A stretch of DNA of 64,000 nucleotides from an uncultured Pedobacter sp. (GCF_946480185.1 NZ_CAMLIG010000001.1:1-64000), one strand, 5' to 3'. Positions 35,401-44,269 are shown, numbered from the stretch's first letter. Notes: a model not told the origin generated them from the letters alone. Translations and numbers: made by a program.

Positions 35401-36925
35401 CTAAAGGAACGTCGGTACCCATAGAACCAATCGGTTCTTTCCCGTCCAAAGCCATCGGTTTAATAATGGTGTCTATATCTTCGCGAGAATAACCAAATAC
35501 TTTTTGGTAACGATAAACCGAATCTTTAGACATTTTAGTAAACGAAACTCTAGGTTCCGGCAACTCTTCTAGTCTAATTTTGTAATTGTCTATCCAATCA
35601 CCATAAGGCTGGCGACCAGCAATTTGATGTTTGATTTCTTCATCGGTGATAATTTTACCTTTTTCGATATCTATCAAAAACATTTTACCAGGCTGTAACC
35701 GACCTTTACGTAAAACTGTTTTCTCATCTATCTTTAATACACCAGCTTCTGATGCTACAATAACTCTATCATCGTTGGTAATAACATATCTTAAAGGACG
35801 TAAACCGTTTCTATCCAAAATAGAACCTATCAATTTACCGTCTGTAAAAGTTAATGCAGCTGGTCCGTCCCATGGTTCCATAATGGTTGCATGGAATTCA
35901 TAAAACGCTTTTTTCAACGGGTCCATTGCTTCGTTTCCGTCCCAAGCTTCTGGCACTAACATCATCATTACATGAGGTAATGAACGTCCAGAGTGCATTA
36001 AAACTTCGACTATATTATCTAAACAAGCAGAATCAGACTGGTTATTATCAATAACTGGCAATAATATTTCCATTTCTTCTGGTGTGAAGAATGGAGAAAC
36101 ATAAGATCTTACCCCGGCATAAAACCAGTTTAAGTTACCTGTTAACGTATTAATCTCACCATTGTGAGACATATATCTAAATGGTTGTGCTAATTTCCAA
36201 GAAGGAAAAGTATTAGTTGAGAAACGAGAGTGAATCATCCCGAAGGCTGAAGTCACACGCTCATCTTGTAAATCTGGATAGTATTGACGTACTTGATAAG
36301 TAGTTAGCTGGCCTTTATACACAATTACTCTTGATGAAAGTGAAGTAAAGTAAAACTCTCCAAGCGCTGTACCTACTTTATCTGCTAAAGTTTTGCTAAT
36401 TAACCTTCTAAGAACATACAGTTTACGTTCAAAATCATCATTATCTACAATATGATCAGGTTTACCGATAAAAATCTGTCTGATTAATGGCTCTACCGCT
36501 CTCGCTGTTTCACCAACCACCTCAGAATTTACAGGCACTTTTCTATATCCTAAAACTGGCAAACCAAGTTTATCAGCGCAAGCTTCAATAATTTCTCGTA
36601 AAGCCTGCCTGTCGTGACCATCTTTAGGTAAAAACATCATACCTACACCATAATTTCCTGGCTCTTTAAGCTCTATGGCATCAGCCATACACTCTTCAAG
36701 TAAAAATTCATGAGGTACTTGTATCATTATACCTGCTCCGTCTCCACTATCCGGATCACATCCACACGCTCCTCTATGCTCCATATTTTCAAGCATAGTA
36801 AGCGCATCAACAATAATCTGATGAGATTTATTTCCATTGATATTTGTGATAAATCCTGTACCACATGCATCATGTTCAAACTTAGCGTCGTATAATCCTT
36901 CTTGAGTTTGATCTGGTTGATTCAT
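32405..36925 (-). CDS. gltB: Glutamate synthase large subunit
   Basis: The 1506-residue enzyme makes two glutamates from glutamine and 2-oxoglutarate. Cys21 in DACGTGF is the glutaminase nucleophile exposed after removal of a 20-residue propeptide. The central FMN-binding synthase domain includes GGKSNTGEGGED and the ammonia-channel-facing GGTGASP. The [3Fe-4S] site is in CIMMRKCHLNTCPVGVA, and a C-terminal GXGXG beta-helix domain follows (residues about 1240-1480). It is full length. With gltD it is the only ammonia-assimilation pair in the window. Confidence 0.98.
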   Translation of the reverse strand: MNQPDQTQEGLYDAKFEHDACGTGFITNINGNKSHQIIVDALTMLENMEHRGACGCDPDSGDGAGIMIQVPHEFLLEECMADAIELKEPGNYGVGMMFLPKDGHDRQALREIIEACADKLGLPVLGYRKVPVNSEVVGETARAVEPLIRQIFIGKPDHIVDNDDFERKLYVLRRLISKTLADKVGTALGEFYFTSLSSRVIVYKGQLTTYQVRQYYPDLQDERVTSAFGMIHSRFSTNTFPSWKLAQPFRYMSHNGEINTLTGNLNWFYAGVRSYVSPFFTPEEMEILLPVIDNNQSDSACLDNIVEVLMHSGRSLPHVMMMLVPEAWDGNEAMDPLKKAFYEFHATIMEPWDGPAALTFTDGKLIGSILDRNGLRPLRYVITNDDRVIVASEAGVLKIDEKTVLRKGRLQPGKMFLIDIEKGKIITDEEIKHQIAGRQPYGDWIDNYKIRLEELPEPRVSFTKMSKDSVYRYQKVFGYSREDIDTIIKPMALDGKEPIGSMGTDVPLAVLSDRPQHLSSYFKQFFAQVTNPPIDPIRERLVMSLATFIGNNGNILDEDKMHCHCVTLKQPVLNDQELEKLRSIDTGLFNAKTLQTYFKADGLEGSLQRGIDRLCRYAEDAVNDGFEVLILSDRAIDSEHAPIPSLLAVSAVHHFLIKKGLRGAVGLVVEAGDVWEVHHFACLLAFGATAINPYLALASIYAIKVDERYDTPLDEKILVKNYVKAVCDGLLKIFSKMGISTLQSYHGSQIFEILGISKEVVDHYFSGGISRIGGLGLDEIAREALSKHVYGFKGDTEQLLPEGGIYQWKRRGEAHLFNPTTVHLLQHSTRTGDYETYKKYAHAVNNQKEKMYTLRGLLDFAKHRESISIDEVEPAENIMKRFATGAMSFGSISHEAHSTLAIAMNRIGGKSNTGEGGEDEMRYKPLENGDSMRSAIKQVASGRFGVTINYLTNADELQIKMAQGAKPGEGGQLPGHKVDDWIAKTRHSTPGVGLISPPPHHDIYSIEDLAQLIFDLKNANRAARINVKLVSKAGVGTIAAGVAKAHADVILIAGYDGGTGASPISSIKHAGLPWELGLAEAHQTLVKNKLRSRVVLQADGQLKTGRDLAIAALLGAEEWGVATAALVVGGCIMMRKCHLNTCPVGVATQDPELRKLFTGKPEHVVNLFKFMAQELREVMAELGFRTINEMVGRVQFLKVRPDITHWKAKKLDFSALLHPMVHPKGLTLYNSESQDHGMDNIIDWKLLENAKAALESKTPVFGDFTIRNTDRTVGTMLSNEIAKIYGSAGLPDNTINYKFTGSAGQSFGAFAAKGISFELEGEANDYVGKGLSGAQLAVYPAKDSSFTPEDNMIVGNVVLYGATSGELFIRGQAGERFAVRNSGATAVVEGVGDHGCEYMTGGIALIIGKTGRNFAAGMSGGVALIYDIDGEFKDNCNLEMVDLDPLSPKDEELIIKLLRKHNQLTGSEVAKNLVENWKDESSKFIKVFPKEFKRVLAEKEQLESIY

Positions 36926-37287
36926 TAAATTCTATTTTAAAAGTTTGGGTTTGGAGTTCAAAATATGAATAAATTTCTGGATATGATTAGGAGATTATTT
37001 TTTTATGAAAAATACAACAAATCGATATCGAAAACCTTTGCATATTGACAAAAATACAAAAAATGAAATTAAATTTTAAAAAAAACACAACAAAACATTC
37101 TTTTATTTAGTTTTTCAAAATCCACAATTTCAATAAATTACGCGTTAAAAGTGCTTTAAAACGTCGTGTTTTCAATAAACAGGCTTTATTTTTTCACTAA
37201 GACCATTAGTTTATCGGCGTTTGAAGAGGCTTTACCAACAAGCCAATTCCATATATTTTAGCTAAATTCGCAGCCAAAAAAACAATA
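36926..37287. other. Divergent intergenic region between gltB and the GmhB-type gene
   Basis: This 362-base, very AT-rich region has no gene. CAAAAATA at 37049-37056 (minus-strand TATTTTTG) is a possible -7 box for gltB. No riboswitch-like structure was recognised. Confidence 0.5.
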
Positions 37288-37779
37288 ATGGAAAAGAAGA
37301 AAGCGATATTTTTAGACAGAGATGGAGTGATAAACAAAGAGCTGGGCGACTATGTTTGCACACTGGAAGATTTTAAAATATTACCTCATAATTATGATAC
37401 ATTAAAAGAATTACAAAATAGAGGTTACCTTATTTTAGTGGCCACAAACCAAGGTGGTTTAGCTAAAGGCTGGTACACTGAAGCTGTTTTAAAACAAATG
37501 CATGACCTTGTTGAAGCTGATTATTTAGCACACGGAATAAAAATATCTAAATTTTATTACTGCCCGCACCATCCTAATTTTACAGGTGAATGCGATTGTA
37601 GGAAACCTAAACCCGGAATGTTGCTAAATGGCGTTAAGGACTTTAATTTAGAACCAAGTTTATGCTACTTTATTGGTGATAAATATACTGATGTTGAGGC
37701 TGCTGAGGCTGCTGGAATGACCGGGATTAAAATTGAAATTGACCAGCCCTTAGGTGAAATTTTACATTTGATTAAATAA
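37288..37779 (+). CDS. gmhB: D-glycero-D-manno-heptose 1,7-bisphosphate phosphatase-like HAD protein
   Basis: The 163-residue HAD-IIIA phosphatase shows AIFLDRDGVINKEL with the nucleophile Asp and general-acid Asp, ATNQGGLAKGW, and the metal site FIGDKYTDVEAAEAAGM. A zinc-binding loop CPHHPNFTGECDCRKP is present, which distinguishes GmhB from histidinol phosphatases without the loop. It should dephosphorylate a sugar bisphosphate in LPS heptose synthesis. No heptose operon partners are adjacent. The related HAD domain in HisB of this window lacks this zinc loop. Confidence 0.88.
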   Translation: MEKKKAIFLDRDGVINKELGDYVCTLEDFKILPHNYDTLKELQNRGYLILVATNQGGLAKGWYTEAVLKQMHDLVEADYLAHGIKISKFYYCPHHPNFTGECDCRKPKPGMLLNGVKDFNLEPSLCYFIGDKYTDVEAAEAAGMTGIKIEIDQPLGEILHLIK

Positions 37780-37880
37780 TAATTTTGACAAACGCCACAG
37801 CGTAAAAAAGGAACATATTATGCTTCAAATGATTTAAATCTATTGAAAAATCAAATAGAACTGATTTTGAAAAATAAACT

Positions 37881-38882
37881 TTAATTTGATTGTTTAGCTA
37901 AAATATCATTAATGATTAGGTCCGCGTGAACTCTTGAGTTTTCGATAAACCAAAGATGCGTATCCATTCCACCACAAACTACGCCTGCCAAATACATTCC
38001 TTTTTGATTAGTTTCCATAGAATTGGGATTGTGTTCCGGATATTTCTTTTCAGGATCACTTAATGTTATTCCCATTTTCTCCAGAAAACAAAAATTAGGA
38101 TGATACCCCGTAAGCGCTAAAACAAAATCATTTGGAATGGTAACTTCTCCACTTTTGGTTTTAATAATTACTTCATCTTCTTTGATTTCTTTTAACTCAG
38201 CGTCGAAATAAGCTTTTATACTACCTTCTTTAATTCTATTAACAATATCCGGACGAACCCAATATTTCACCCGCTCCCCTATCTCGCTCGCCCTTACCAC
38301 CATGGTTACTTTTGCGCCCTTTCTATAACACTCCAACGCGGCATCAACAGAAGAATTGCTTGCGCCAACTACCACCAAATTTTGCATTGCGTAAAAATGC
38401 GGATCTTTATAGTAATGGTTAACTTTTGGCAAATTTTCACCGGGGATATCCATTAAGGCAGGTAGGTCATAAAAACCGGTAGAGATGATGATATTTTTGC
38501 ACTGATAATTATTTTTTGAACTTTTTACGGAGAACCCCTGTTGTGTGGTTTCTCTTACTACGCTAACAACTTCTTCAAACAGATTAATATTTAATTCAAA
38601 TTTGTTGGCAACACGCCGATAATATTCTAAAGCTTCTGACCGGGTTGGTTTGGGGCTATTTGAAACAAAGGGAACTCCGCCAATTTCCAATTTCTCTGAA
38701 GTGGAGAAAAAAGTCATATTCTGCGGATAGTTGTAAAGTGAATTAACCAAGCATCCTTTTTCTAAAATCAAGTAACTTAATCCAGCTTCCTGAGCTTTAA
38801 TTGCACAAGCCAATCCAATTGGACCAGCTCCAATGATGATGATATCGAAATAACTAGTAGTTGTAGAATTTGTATTGCTCAA
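37881..38882 (-). CDS. YpdA-family FAD/NADPH oxidoreductase (putative bacillithiol disulfide reductase)
   Basis: The 333-residue thioredoxin-reductase-like flavoprotein has an FAD-binding IIIGAGPIGLACAIKA near the N-terminus and an NADPH-binding VVVGASNSSVDAALE in the middle. The C-terminal MYLAGVVCGGMDTHLWFIENSR segment (about residues 295-316) matches YpdA. It lacks the CxxC redox pair of thioredoxin reductase. YpdA reduces bacillithiol disulfide in Bacillus and Staphylococcus; whether this organism makes bacillithiol cannot be judged from this window. It ends the minus-strand block that contains ccm and fdx genes, after a 189-base gap. Confidence 0.87.
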   Translation of the reverse strand: MSNTNSTTTSYFDIIIIGAGPIGLACAIKAQEAGLSYLILEKGCLVNSLYNYPQNMTFFSTSEKLEIGGVPFVSNSPKPTRSEALEYYRRVANKFELNINLFEEVVSVVRETTQQGFSVKSSKNNYQCKNIIISTGFYDLPALMDIPGENLPKVNHYYKDPHFYAMQNLVVVGASNSSVDAALECYRKGAKVTMVVRASEIGERVKYWVRPDIVNRIKEGSIKAYFDAELKEIKEDEVIIKTKSGEVTIPNDFVLALTGYHPNFCFLEKMGITLSDPEKKYPEHNPNSMETNQKGMYLAGVVCGGMDTHLWFIENSRVHADLIINDILAKQSN

Positions 38883-38946
38883 GGTCGATTTTTGTTATTG
38901 TTTTTTGCGCTAACGATGGTAGTGGCATCCTTTTTTGTCCTTCTAC

Positions 38947-38986
38947 TTCCTCTTCGACTCCGCTCAAAGCGACAATCGGGATAACA
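38947..38986. repeat. Interspersed CTTCGACTCCGCTCA-type element
   Basis: The spacer upstream of the YpdA gene contains TCTTCGACTCCGCTCAAAGC and then GACAATCGGG. This wording recurs in intergenic regions of many Bacteroidetes genomes to my knowledge, and here it is a single degenerate copy. Confidence 0.35.
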
Positions 38987-39031
38987 AAAAAAAGATAAAA
39001 TGGACAACATGTTGAAGCGCCCAAATTATTA

Positions 39032-39063
39032 AAATAAAAAAGGGTTCTAAAATTTAAAACCCT
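39032..39063 (-). terminator. Intrinsic terminator of the ccmE-iscX transcript
   Basis: On the minus strand AGGGTT (plus 39058-39063) pairs with AACCCT (plus 39041-39046), followed by TTTTTTATTTT. It is just downstream of the iscX stop codon. Confidence 0.8.
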
Positions 39064-39071
39064 ATCACTAT

Positions 39072-39314
39072 TTATTGATTATCTCGCCATTCGTACACCC
39101 AGGCAGACTGTATCTGTTCTAAATGTCCTTCGTTACATTCTTCTTTTGTTCCTTTAAAATTAGGAAGGCTTATTACCCAATCCATTAAATCTGTAAATCT
39201 AATTCTGTAGATTTTTGACTCGCCAAATTCGTCGCCAAATTTCTCATATAATCCCATGGCAATATCTTCATGGTCGTTCCAATGTATTGGAAGTGCAAAT
39301 TTATCTTGATTCAT
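39072..39314 (-). CDS. iscX: Fe-S assembly protein IscX
   Basis: The 80-residue acidic protein matches IscX: an N-terminal HWNDHEDIAMGLYEKFGDEF segment, the RFTDLMDWVISLPNFKGTKE core and the C-terminal LEQIQSAWVYEW. IscX binds IscS and iron and tunes cluster assembly. It follows the ferredoxin gene by nine bases, so the two are co-transcribed, but they are 31 kb from iscSUA. It is slightly longer than the 66-residue E. coli protein. Confidence 0.92.
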   Translation of the reverse strand: MNQDKFALPIHWNDHEDIAMGLYEKFGDEFGESKIYRIRFTDLMDWVISLPNFKGTKEECNEGHLEQIQSAWVYEWRDNQ

Positions 39315-39323
39315 GTATTTATC

Positions 39324-39656
39324 TTAATGCCCTAAAAATTGTGATTGGTCTGGAATGGTAACTTCTAAATCGCCATCGATTAATATACACTGGCAACCTA
39401 GCCTAGAGCTTATTTTGGGGTTAACTGCCCTATCAATAAAATCTTCTTCTTTATCAGAAATTTCCTGAACGTTATCTTCCCCTTTGGTTAAATAAACATG
39501 GCAAGTACTACATCCGCAAACGCCTCCACAATTATGCTGTAATTCTATTCCGTTATCCAAACAAACATCAAGCACAGATTCACCTACCGCAATAGGCAAT
39601 TCCAAACTTTCATGTCCTTTTTCTTCGAAATTTAATCTTAATTTGAAAAGTTTCAT
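39324..39656 (-). CDS. fdx: ISC-type [2Fe-2S] ferredoxin
   Basis: The 110-residue adrenodoxin-type ferredoxin has the cluster ligands in LQHNCGGVCGCSTCHVYL (CxxxxxCxxC spacing) and a fourth Cys in RLGCQCIL. It would feed electrons to IscS/IscU cluster assembly or to maturation enzymes. It is paired with iscX and lies behind a DUF2520 gene on the same strand. Confidence 0.93.
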   Translation of the reverse strand: MKLFKLRLNFEEKGHESLELPIAVGESVLDVCLDNGIELQHNCGGVCGCSTCHVYLTKGEDNVQEISDKEEDFIDRAVNPKISSRLGCQCILIDGDLEVTIPDQSQFLGH

Positions 39657-39675
39657 AAGCCGTAAAAATAAGAAT

Positions 39676-40461
39676 TTATTTGACTGAGCTTTTAGCGTTG
39701 GGGTACTTTTTTACTATGTTTTGACTGATTAAACCATATAATTCTTGTAAAGCTGGCTTATCTTTCAATATTTCTAAATGCTTGGCTATAGTTTGTTCGT
39801 CATTTCGTTTTGCTGGACCAGTTTGAACATCATACGGGGAGTGATCGGTTATTTTATTTACAGTTTCAAAAATCAAAGGCTTAATTAAATCAAAATTTAA
39901 ACCGGCTTCTTGTAGCAATTCTTGAGAAACAGCATAAAAGTAATTGGTAAAATTACAGGCAAACACTGCTGATATATGTAATAAAACACGCTTAGCTGAA
40001 CTTACAATTTCAACCTGATTACTCAATTTGTGACTGAGTTGTAAAATTATATTTTCGGTTGCTGTATCGCTAGCTTCCACACATAACGGAACCGTTTTAA
40101 AATCTAATTCTACATTTTTAGAGAATGTTTGTAAGGGATATAAAACAGCAGTTTTGGGATGTACATTAAGCACAGAAATATTAGTTGAACCGGAGGTATG
40201 CGCAATAATTCTTGTATTGCTTATTGGTATTAAATGGGCAACGGAGGCAATAGCATCATCGCTTACCGCAATAATAATTAGCTCAACATCTTCATCAATT
40301 TCATTTAAATCTGCAATAGAGTTAGCTCCAGTTTTTAAAGCCAATTCTATTGCATTTTGATGATTTCTGCTCCAAACCTGTACAACAGGGTTGCCACTCA
40401 TGATTAAAGCTTTACTTAAATGCGTGGCAACATTTCCAGCACCTAGTATTGCTACTTTCAT
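39676..40461 (-). CDS. Rossmann-fold DUF2520 domain protein
   Basis: The 261-residue protein starts with VAILGAGNVATHLSKALIMSGN, an NAD(P)-binding GxGxxxxxL Rossmann motif, followed by a C-terminal helical DUF2520 domain with ISAVFACNFTNYFYAVSQELL. It resembles ketopantoate-reductase-like or prephenate-dehydrogenase-like proteins. The reaction is unknown. Its first four bases overlap the end of the ccsA/ccmF-type gene, so the two are coupled in translation. Confidence 0.85.
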   Translation of the reverse strand: MKVAILGAGNVATHLSKALIMSGNPVVQVWSRNHQNAIELALKTGANSIADLNEIDEDVELIIIAVSDDAIASVAHLIPISNTRIIAHTSGSTNISVLNVHPKTAVLYPLQTFSKNVELDFKTVPLCVEASDTATENIILQLSHKLSNQVEIVSSAKRVLLHISAVFACNFTNYFYAVSQELLQEAGLNFDLIKPLIFETVNKITDHSPYDVQTGPAKRNDEQTIAKHLEILKDKPALQELYGLISQNIVKKYPNAKSSVK

Positions 40462-42902
40462 GCGCCTTTAACTTCTTTAACTCGACGGAAAATTGACAAT
40501 AAGAAACCAATAACCATAATAATGGTTCCGCCCCAGAACAAATTAATATAAGGGAACTCTATTGCTTTAAGCACTATCCAGTCTTTTTTATCTTCCTTCG
40601 GTTTTTCGTACACGGTAAGTTCCATTTTACCTTTTTCCGGAAGTACATTGGTGAATCTTAATTTTAAACCAGCTTCATCAACTTTTTTACCGAAATCTAC
40701 TTTTGCATTTCCTTTAATTAAGAAAGTAGGTTCAACATTATAAATTGCCCCGTTTGAATGCACTTCCAAATTTAAGCCAATGGCAACATCTTTATCTGTT
40801 AAAGCAATATCGTTGATTTTTGCATTTTTGTTTAGGCTTTTTACTAAAATAAATCCTTCTCTAAAACGTACCGTATCGCCAGCAACCACTTCATGCGCTA
40901 CTGGTTTTTGATAGTTTTCATCGTCCGAATGACCTTCGTGGTCTCCGTGATCGTCCTCTTTTAAAGGAACACTGCTTACGTGGGTATAAATATCATGCAA
41001 AAGATAATGCTTGGTATCTGGCGAAGCAATAATTTGCCTCATTTTAGCATTTTGTTGCGCATTTGGATACAGATTAAAGTTTTCTGTGATTTTGCCCTGC
41101 GCATCAAAAACCTTATAATTTACCTTGTAATAAGTATTTACGCCCGATACAGAATCGCCGAGGTAAGTAACCGTGTACTTGTCCATTTTGGTCGGTTGGT
41201 TTTTGTAAAGGATGATATTTTCTCTTGGATTGTTGTTTTTAGCAAACTCGTCGCCAAAGCCAATTCCTGTATTATTTAAGGAAACTACTTTATTATTGGC
41301 CGCTGCTATTAAAGCTCCTACTAAAAGCATTGCGAAACCAATGTGAGCTACCGCTGATCCAGAAAGTTTCCATTTGCCCTTAAAGGCTTCGCTAAGAATA
41401 TTTCCGTTACATAAAATGGAGAAGATAGCCGACCATGTCAGTAAAATATACATCACTTTTCCATCTATCTTAACCACAAAAACAACTATCGCCGTTAACA
41501 CCATGGCTACTACAGCCGAAACCGATAAACTGATAAAGAACTTGCTGATATTTGTTTTTTTGTATTTCAGAAACTGAGAGAAACCCGAAATACTTGTTAC
41601 CACAAAAGCAAAGGCAATTTGCCATTTATTGTAATGCTGTATAGCATTTGTTGGCGGGGCAATATCCGTCCCGAATATTTTGTTATAAACCGGAATTGAA
41701 GTTGTTGCCAAAATTTGAATACATGAAACAAATAAAACAATTGCCCCGATAAACAACCAAAATTCGCGGGAATAGGTATCCTCATCTTTTTTGGTAATGG
41801 GCAACTTACTCCAATTGATAATAAATAAAATAAGTGGAATAGTAAAGAAAACTCCTAGATAAACCAACAGTTGGGTGTCCATTCCCATGGAGGTAAAAGC
41901 ATGTACAGATGTTTCGCCTAAAATTCCACTACGTGTTAAAAAAGAAGCGTATAAAACCAATACAAAACTTATCACAACCAAAAACGTAGCAGTAAAATAA
42001 GAATGTCCGGTGTTTTTATAAGCTATCATTACGTGTACCCCGGCAATAAGCGTTAACCAAGGAATTATTGAAGCATTCTCTACTGGGTCCCAAGCCCAGA
42101 AACCTCCAAAATTTAAAGCTTCGTATGCCCAAAAAGAACCCATTATAATTCCGGTTCCTAATATCATTACTGCGAAAAGCGCAAAAGGCAACGCTGGCTT
42201 TACCCACTCGCTATATCTTTTTTGCCATAAACCTGAAATTGCATAAGCAAAGGGAACAATCATTGACGCAAACCCTAAAAACAGTGTTGGCGGATGTATA
42301 ACCATCCAATAGTTTTGTAGTAAAGGGTTTAAACCATTACCGTCTTGGATAAGCGAAAGATAATCTGGCCTGGAGAAAATTGGAGCTTCCATAGCCTGCC
42401 TTAACAAGACAAATGGCGATGAACCTATTTTGGCGCCCAAAATTTCGACACCTAAAATCATTGTTGTCAAAAACACTTGGGAGAGTGCGATCACGGTCAT
42501 TACACTGTTTTCCCAAGTTTTACCTTTAAACGTAATAACGCAACCTAAAACTCCTTGCCAAAATGCCCATAACCAAAAACTTCCCTCCTGGCCTTCCCAG
42601 AAACAAGAAATGATATAAAAAACCGGGAGCGTTTTGGAAGAATGCGCCCAAGCGTAGTGGTATTCAAAAAGATGGTTATAAATGATATAAAACAAACACG
42701 CACCCGCACCTACAACGGCCAAAAGATTAAGTCTGTATGCGATTCGACCTATTTTTTGCCATGATAAATCCAATTTATCTTTAGAAGTAGTGGCGAAAAA
42801 ATAACTGATTAATGCTAATAATGAAGCACCTATAGAAAGAACAATAAAGAACTGACCGAGTTTCCCCGGCAACAGGTGTTCACCTGTAAATTGGATATCC
42901 AT
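40458..42902 (-). CDS. ccmF: Cytochrome c biogenesis heme lyase, CcmF/CcsA type
   Basis: The 814-residue polytopic protein has about 14 transmembrane segments and the tryptophan-rich heme-handling motif WAWDPVENASIIPWL, with WAHSSKTLPVFYIIS and ITRSG-type segments (FLTRSGILGETSVHAF) near it. A soluble periplasmic C-terminal portion rich in DHGDHEGHSDDE His/Asp residues (about residues 652-663) could bind metal or heme. It attaches heme to apocytochrome c. It follows ccmE by six bases. CcmC, CcmA/B and CcmH are not in the window. Confidence 0.93.
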   Translation of the reverse strand: MDIQFTGEHLLPGKLGQFFIVLSIGASLLALISYFFATTSKDKLDLSWQKIGRIAYRLNLLAVVGAGACLFYIIYNHLFEYHYAWAHSSKTLPVFYIISCFWEGQEGSFWLWAFWQGVLGCVITFKGKTWENSVMTVIALSQVFLTTMILGVEILGAKIGSSPFVLLRQAMEAPIFSRPDYLSLIQDGNGLNPLLQNYWMVIHPPTLFLGFASMIVPFAYAISGLWQKRYSEWVKPALPFALFAVMILGTGIIMGSFWAYEALNFGGFWAWDPVENASIIPWLTLIAGVHVMIAYKNTGHSYFTATFLVVISFVLVLYASFLTRSGILGETSVHAFTSMGMDTQLLVYLGVFFTIPLILFIINWSKLPITKKDEDTYSREFWLFIGAIVLFVSCIQILATTSIPVYNKIFGTDIAPPTNAIQHYNKWQIAFAFVVTSISGFSQFLKYKKTNISKFFISLSVSAVVAMVLTAIVVFVVKIDGKVMYILLTWSAIFSILCNGNILSEAFKGKWKLSGSAVAHIGFAMLLVGALIAAANNKVVSLNNTGIGFGDEFAKNNNPRENIILYKNQPTKMDKYTVTYLGDSVSGVNTYYKVNYKVFDAQGKITENFNLYPNAQQNAKMRQIIASPDTKHYLLHDIYTHVSSVPLKEDDHGDHEGHSDDENYQKPVAHEVVAGDTVRFREGFILVKSLNKNAKINDIALTDKDVAIGLNLEVHSNGAIYNVEPTFLIKGNAKVDFGKKVDEAGLKLRFTNVLPEKGKMELTVYEKPKEDKKDWIVLKAIEFPYINLFWGGTIIMVIGFLLSIFRRVKEVKGA

Positions 42903-42908
42903 TAAAAA

Positions 42909-43316
42909 TTATATTTTACCTTGAGCTTTAACTTCCTTAACGTCTATTTTATCTTGAGTGTATTTTGAAGGACATTTCATCAATATCTTACTGGCATGAA
43001 ACTCATTACCAGACATTTTTCCTGTTAAAACGATTTGTTCTGAACGTTCAAAATCCTGAGGCTTGGCTCCGGTAAAAATTACTTTACAATTTGTTCCTTT
43101 ATTATCGTTTACATAAAAAGAAAAGTAATTTGCATCTTGTGTTGGGTTATAAACCATTTCTTTTGATTTATCTAATTTACCCACCACGTGAAGTTCTTTT
43201 TTGGTTTTAATTGCTTCCGAAAAAGAACCATAAGTACTGCTATCTGCATAAGTACTAACTATTGCCCCAATTGCAATGGCGATAATTATCATCCCGATAA
43301 TTGAACTTTTTTTCAT
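42909..43316 (-). CDS. ccmE: CcmE-type heme chaperone with a CxxxY motif
   Basis: The 135-residue protein has an N-terminal membrane anchor (about residues 5-22) and an OB-fold domain (YVNDNKGTNCKVIFTGAKP, QIVLTGKMSGNEFHASKIL). In E. coli CcmE the next motif is HxxxY, whose His binds heme covalently. Here the corresponding motif is Cys115-Pro-Ser-Lys-Tyr119, so the heme ligand is a cysteine. This variant is known from some archaea and Desulfovibrio-type systems. The gene leads the ccmE-ccmF-DUF2520-fdx-iscX transcript. Confidence 0.92.
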   Translation of the reverse strand: MKKSSIIGMIIIAIAIGAIVSTYADSSTYGSFSEAIKTKKELHVVGKLDKSKEMVYNPTQDANYFSFYVNDNKGTNCKVIFTGAKPQDFERSEQIVLTGKMSGNEFHASKILMKCPSKYTQDKIDVKEVKAQGKI

Positions 43317-43561
43317 GATTATCTAAATTGATGTATTTTAATTGGCAAAAGTACGAATACCAAAGTTTAAGAGCTAATGATAACAAAAATGTTATCTATT
43401 AAGAATCAGTCTAAATAATGATATAGCATAAATTATCAACAACATACAAATAATTCATTAAAGCGCATTAACGATAAAAGCTTGGCAAAATTTACTTTGC
43501 ACACCTGTTTTTTTAATAATTTCTGTAATTTGGGCGGTAAATATCGCTTCAACAAAACACC

Positions 43562-44269
43562 TTGCAGAATTACTTTTTAGTTATCGATACCGAAACTTCA
43601 GGCTTGCCAAAAAAATGGGAAGCATCTTATGCTACAGAAAATAATTGGCCTCATGTTTTACAAATTGCATGGATCATTTATAACAGTAAGGGCGAACAGG
43701 TAAAAAAAGAAAATCATTACTTAAAACCTGGGAATTTCAACATCAGCAAAGCCTCCATAAAAATCCATAAATTAACTAAAGCCTTTTTACAAGAAAACGG
43801 AGAAGACAGGCTCACGGTTTTTAAAATGTTTGATGCGGATATTTTAGAATATGAACCTTTGCTTGTGGCCCATTTTGCAGAATTGGATTTTTGCATGGTT
43901 GAAGCAGAACACCATCGCTTAGGTTTAGCCAATCCGCTAAAACAAACGCCACTTTTTTGCACTCTTTTGGCAAGTGCGCCGTATGTAAAAAATCCGGCTT
44001 TTACATTTTTAAAGCTAAATGTATTTTATAAAACATTATTTAAAAAACGACCGGAAAACCTGCACAATGCATTGATAGACGCAGAACTAACTGCCGAAAT
44101 ATTTTTCCACCTGTTGGCAAAAGGAGAAGTAACAGAGCAAATCATTGAGGAGCAATCAAAAAATATTAAGCGACCAAAAACCGTCACCAAACAGTTAAAA
44201 AACTTCTATTATTTAGCGTGTTTAATAGCACTAATCATTTTAATCATCATTTACTGTTATGAAAGATAA
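43562..44269 (+). CDS. DEDDh 3'-5' exonuclease with C-terminal membrane anchor
   Basis: The 235-residue protein starts at TTG 43562. It has a DnaQ/PolC-like exonuclease domain: VIDTETSGL (Exo I Asp-Glu), VAHFAELDFCMVEAE (Exo II) and HNALIDAELTAE with the His and Asp of Exo III. A hydrophobic segment (about residues 213-232, YYLACLIALIILIIIYC) ends the chain, which suggests a tail-anchored protein with its nuclease in the cytoplasm. Its last 11 bases overlap the downstream cNMP/CBS/DUF294 gene. That pairing is recurrent in other bacteria. Confidence 0.88.
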   Translation: MQNYFLVIDTETSGLPKKWEASYATENNWPHVLQIAWIIYNSKGEQVKKENHYLKPGNFNISKASIKIHKLTKAFLQENGEDRLTVFKMFDADILEYEPLLVAHFAELDFCMVEAEHHRLGLANPLKQTPLFCTLLASAPYVKNPAFTFLKLNVFYKTLFKKRPENLHNALIDAELTAEIFFHLLAKGEVTEQIIEEQSKNIKRPKTVTKQLKNFYYLACLIALIILIIIYCYER

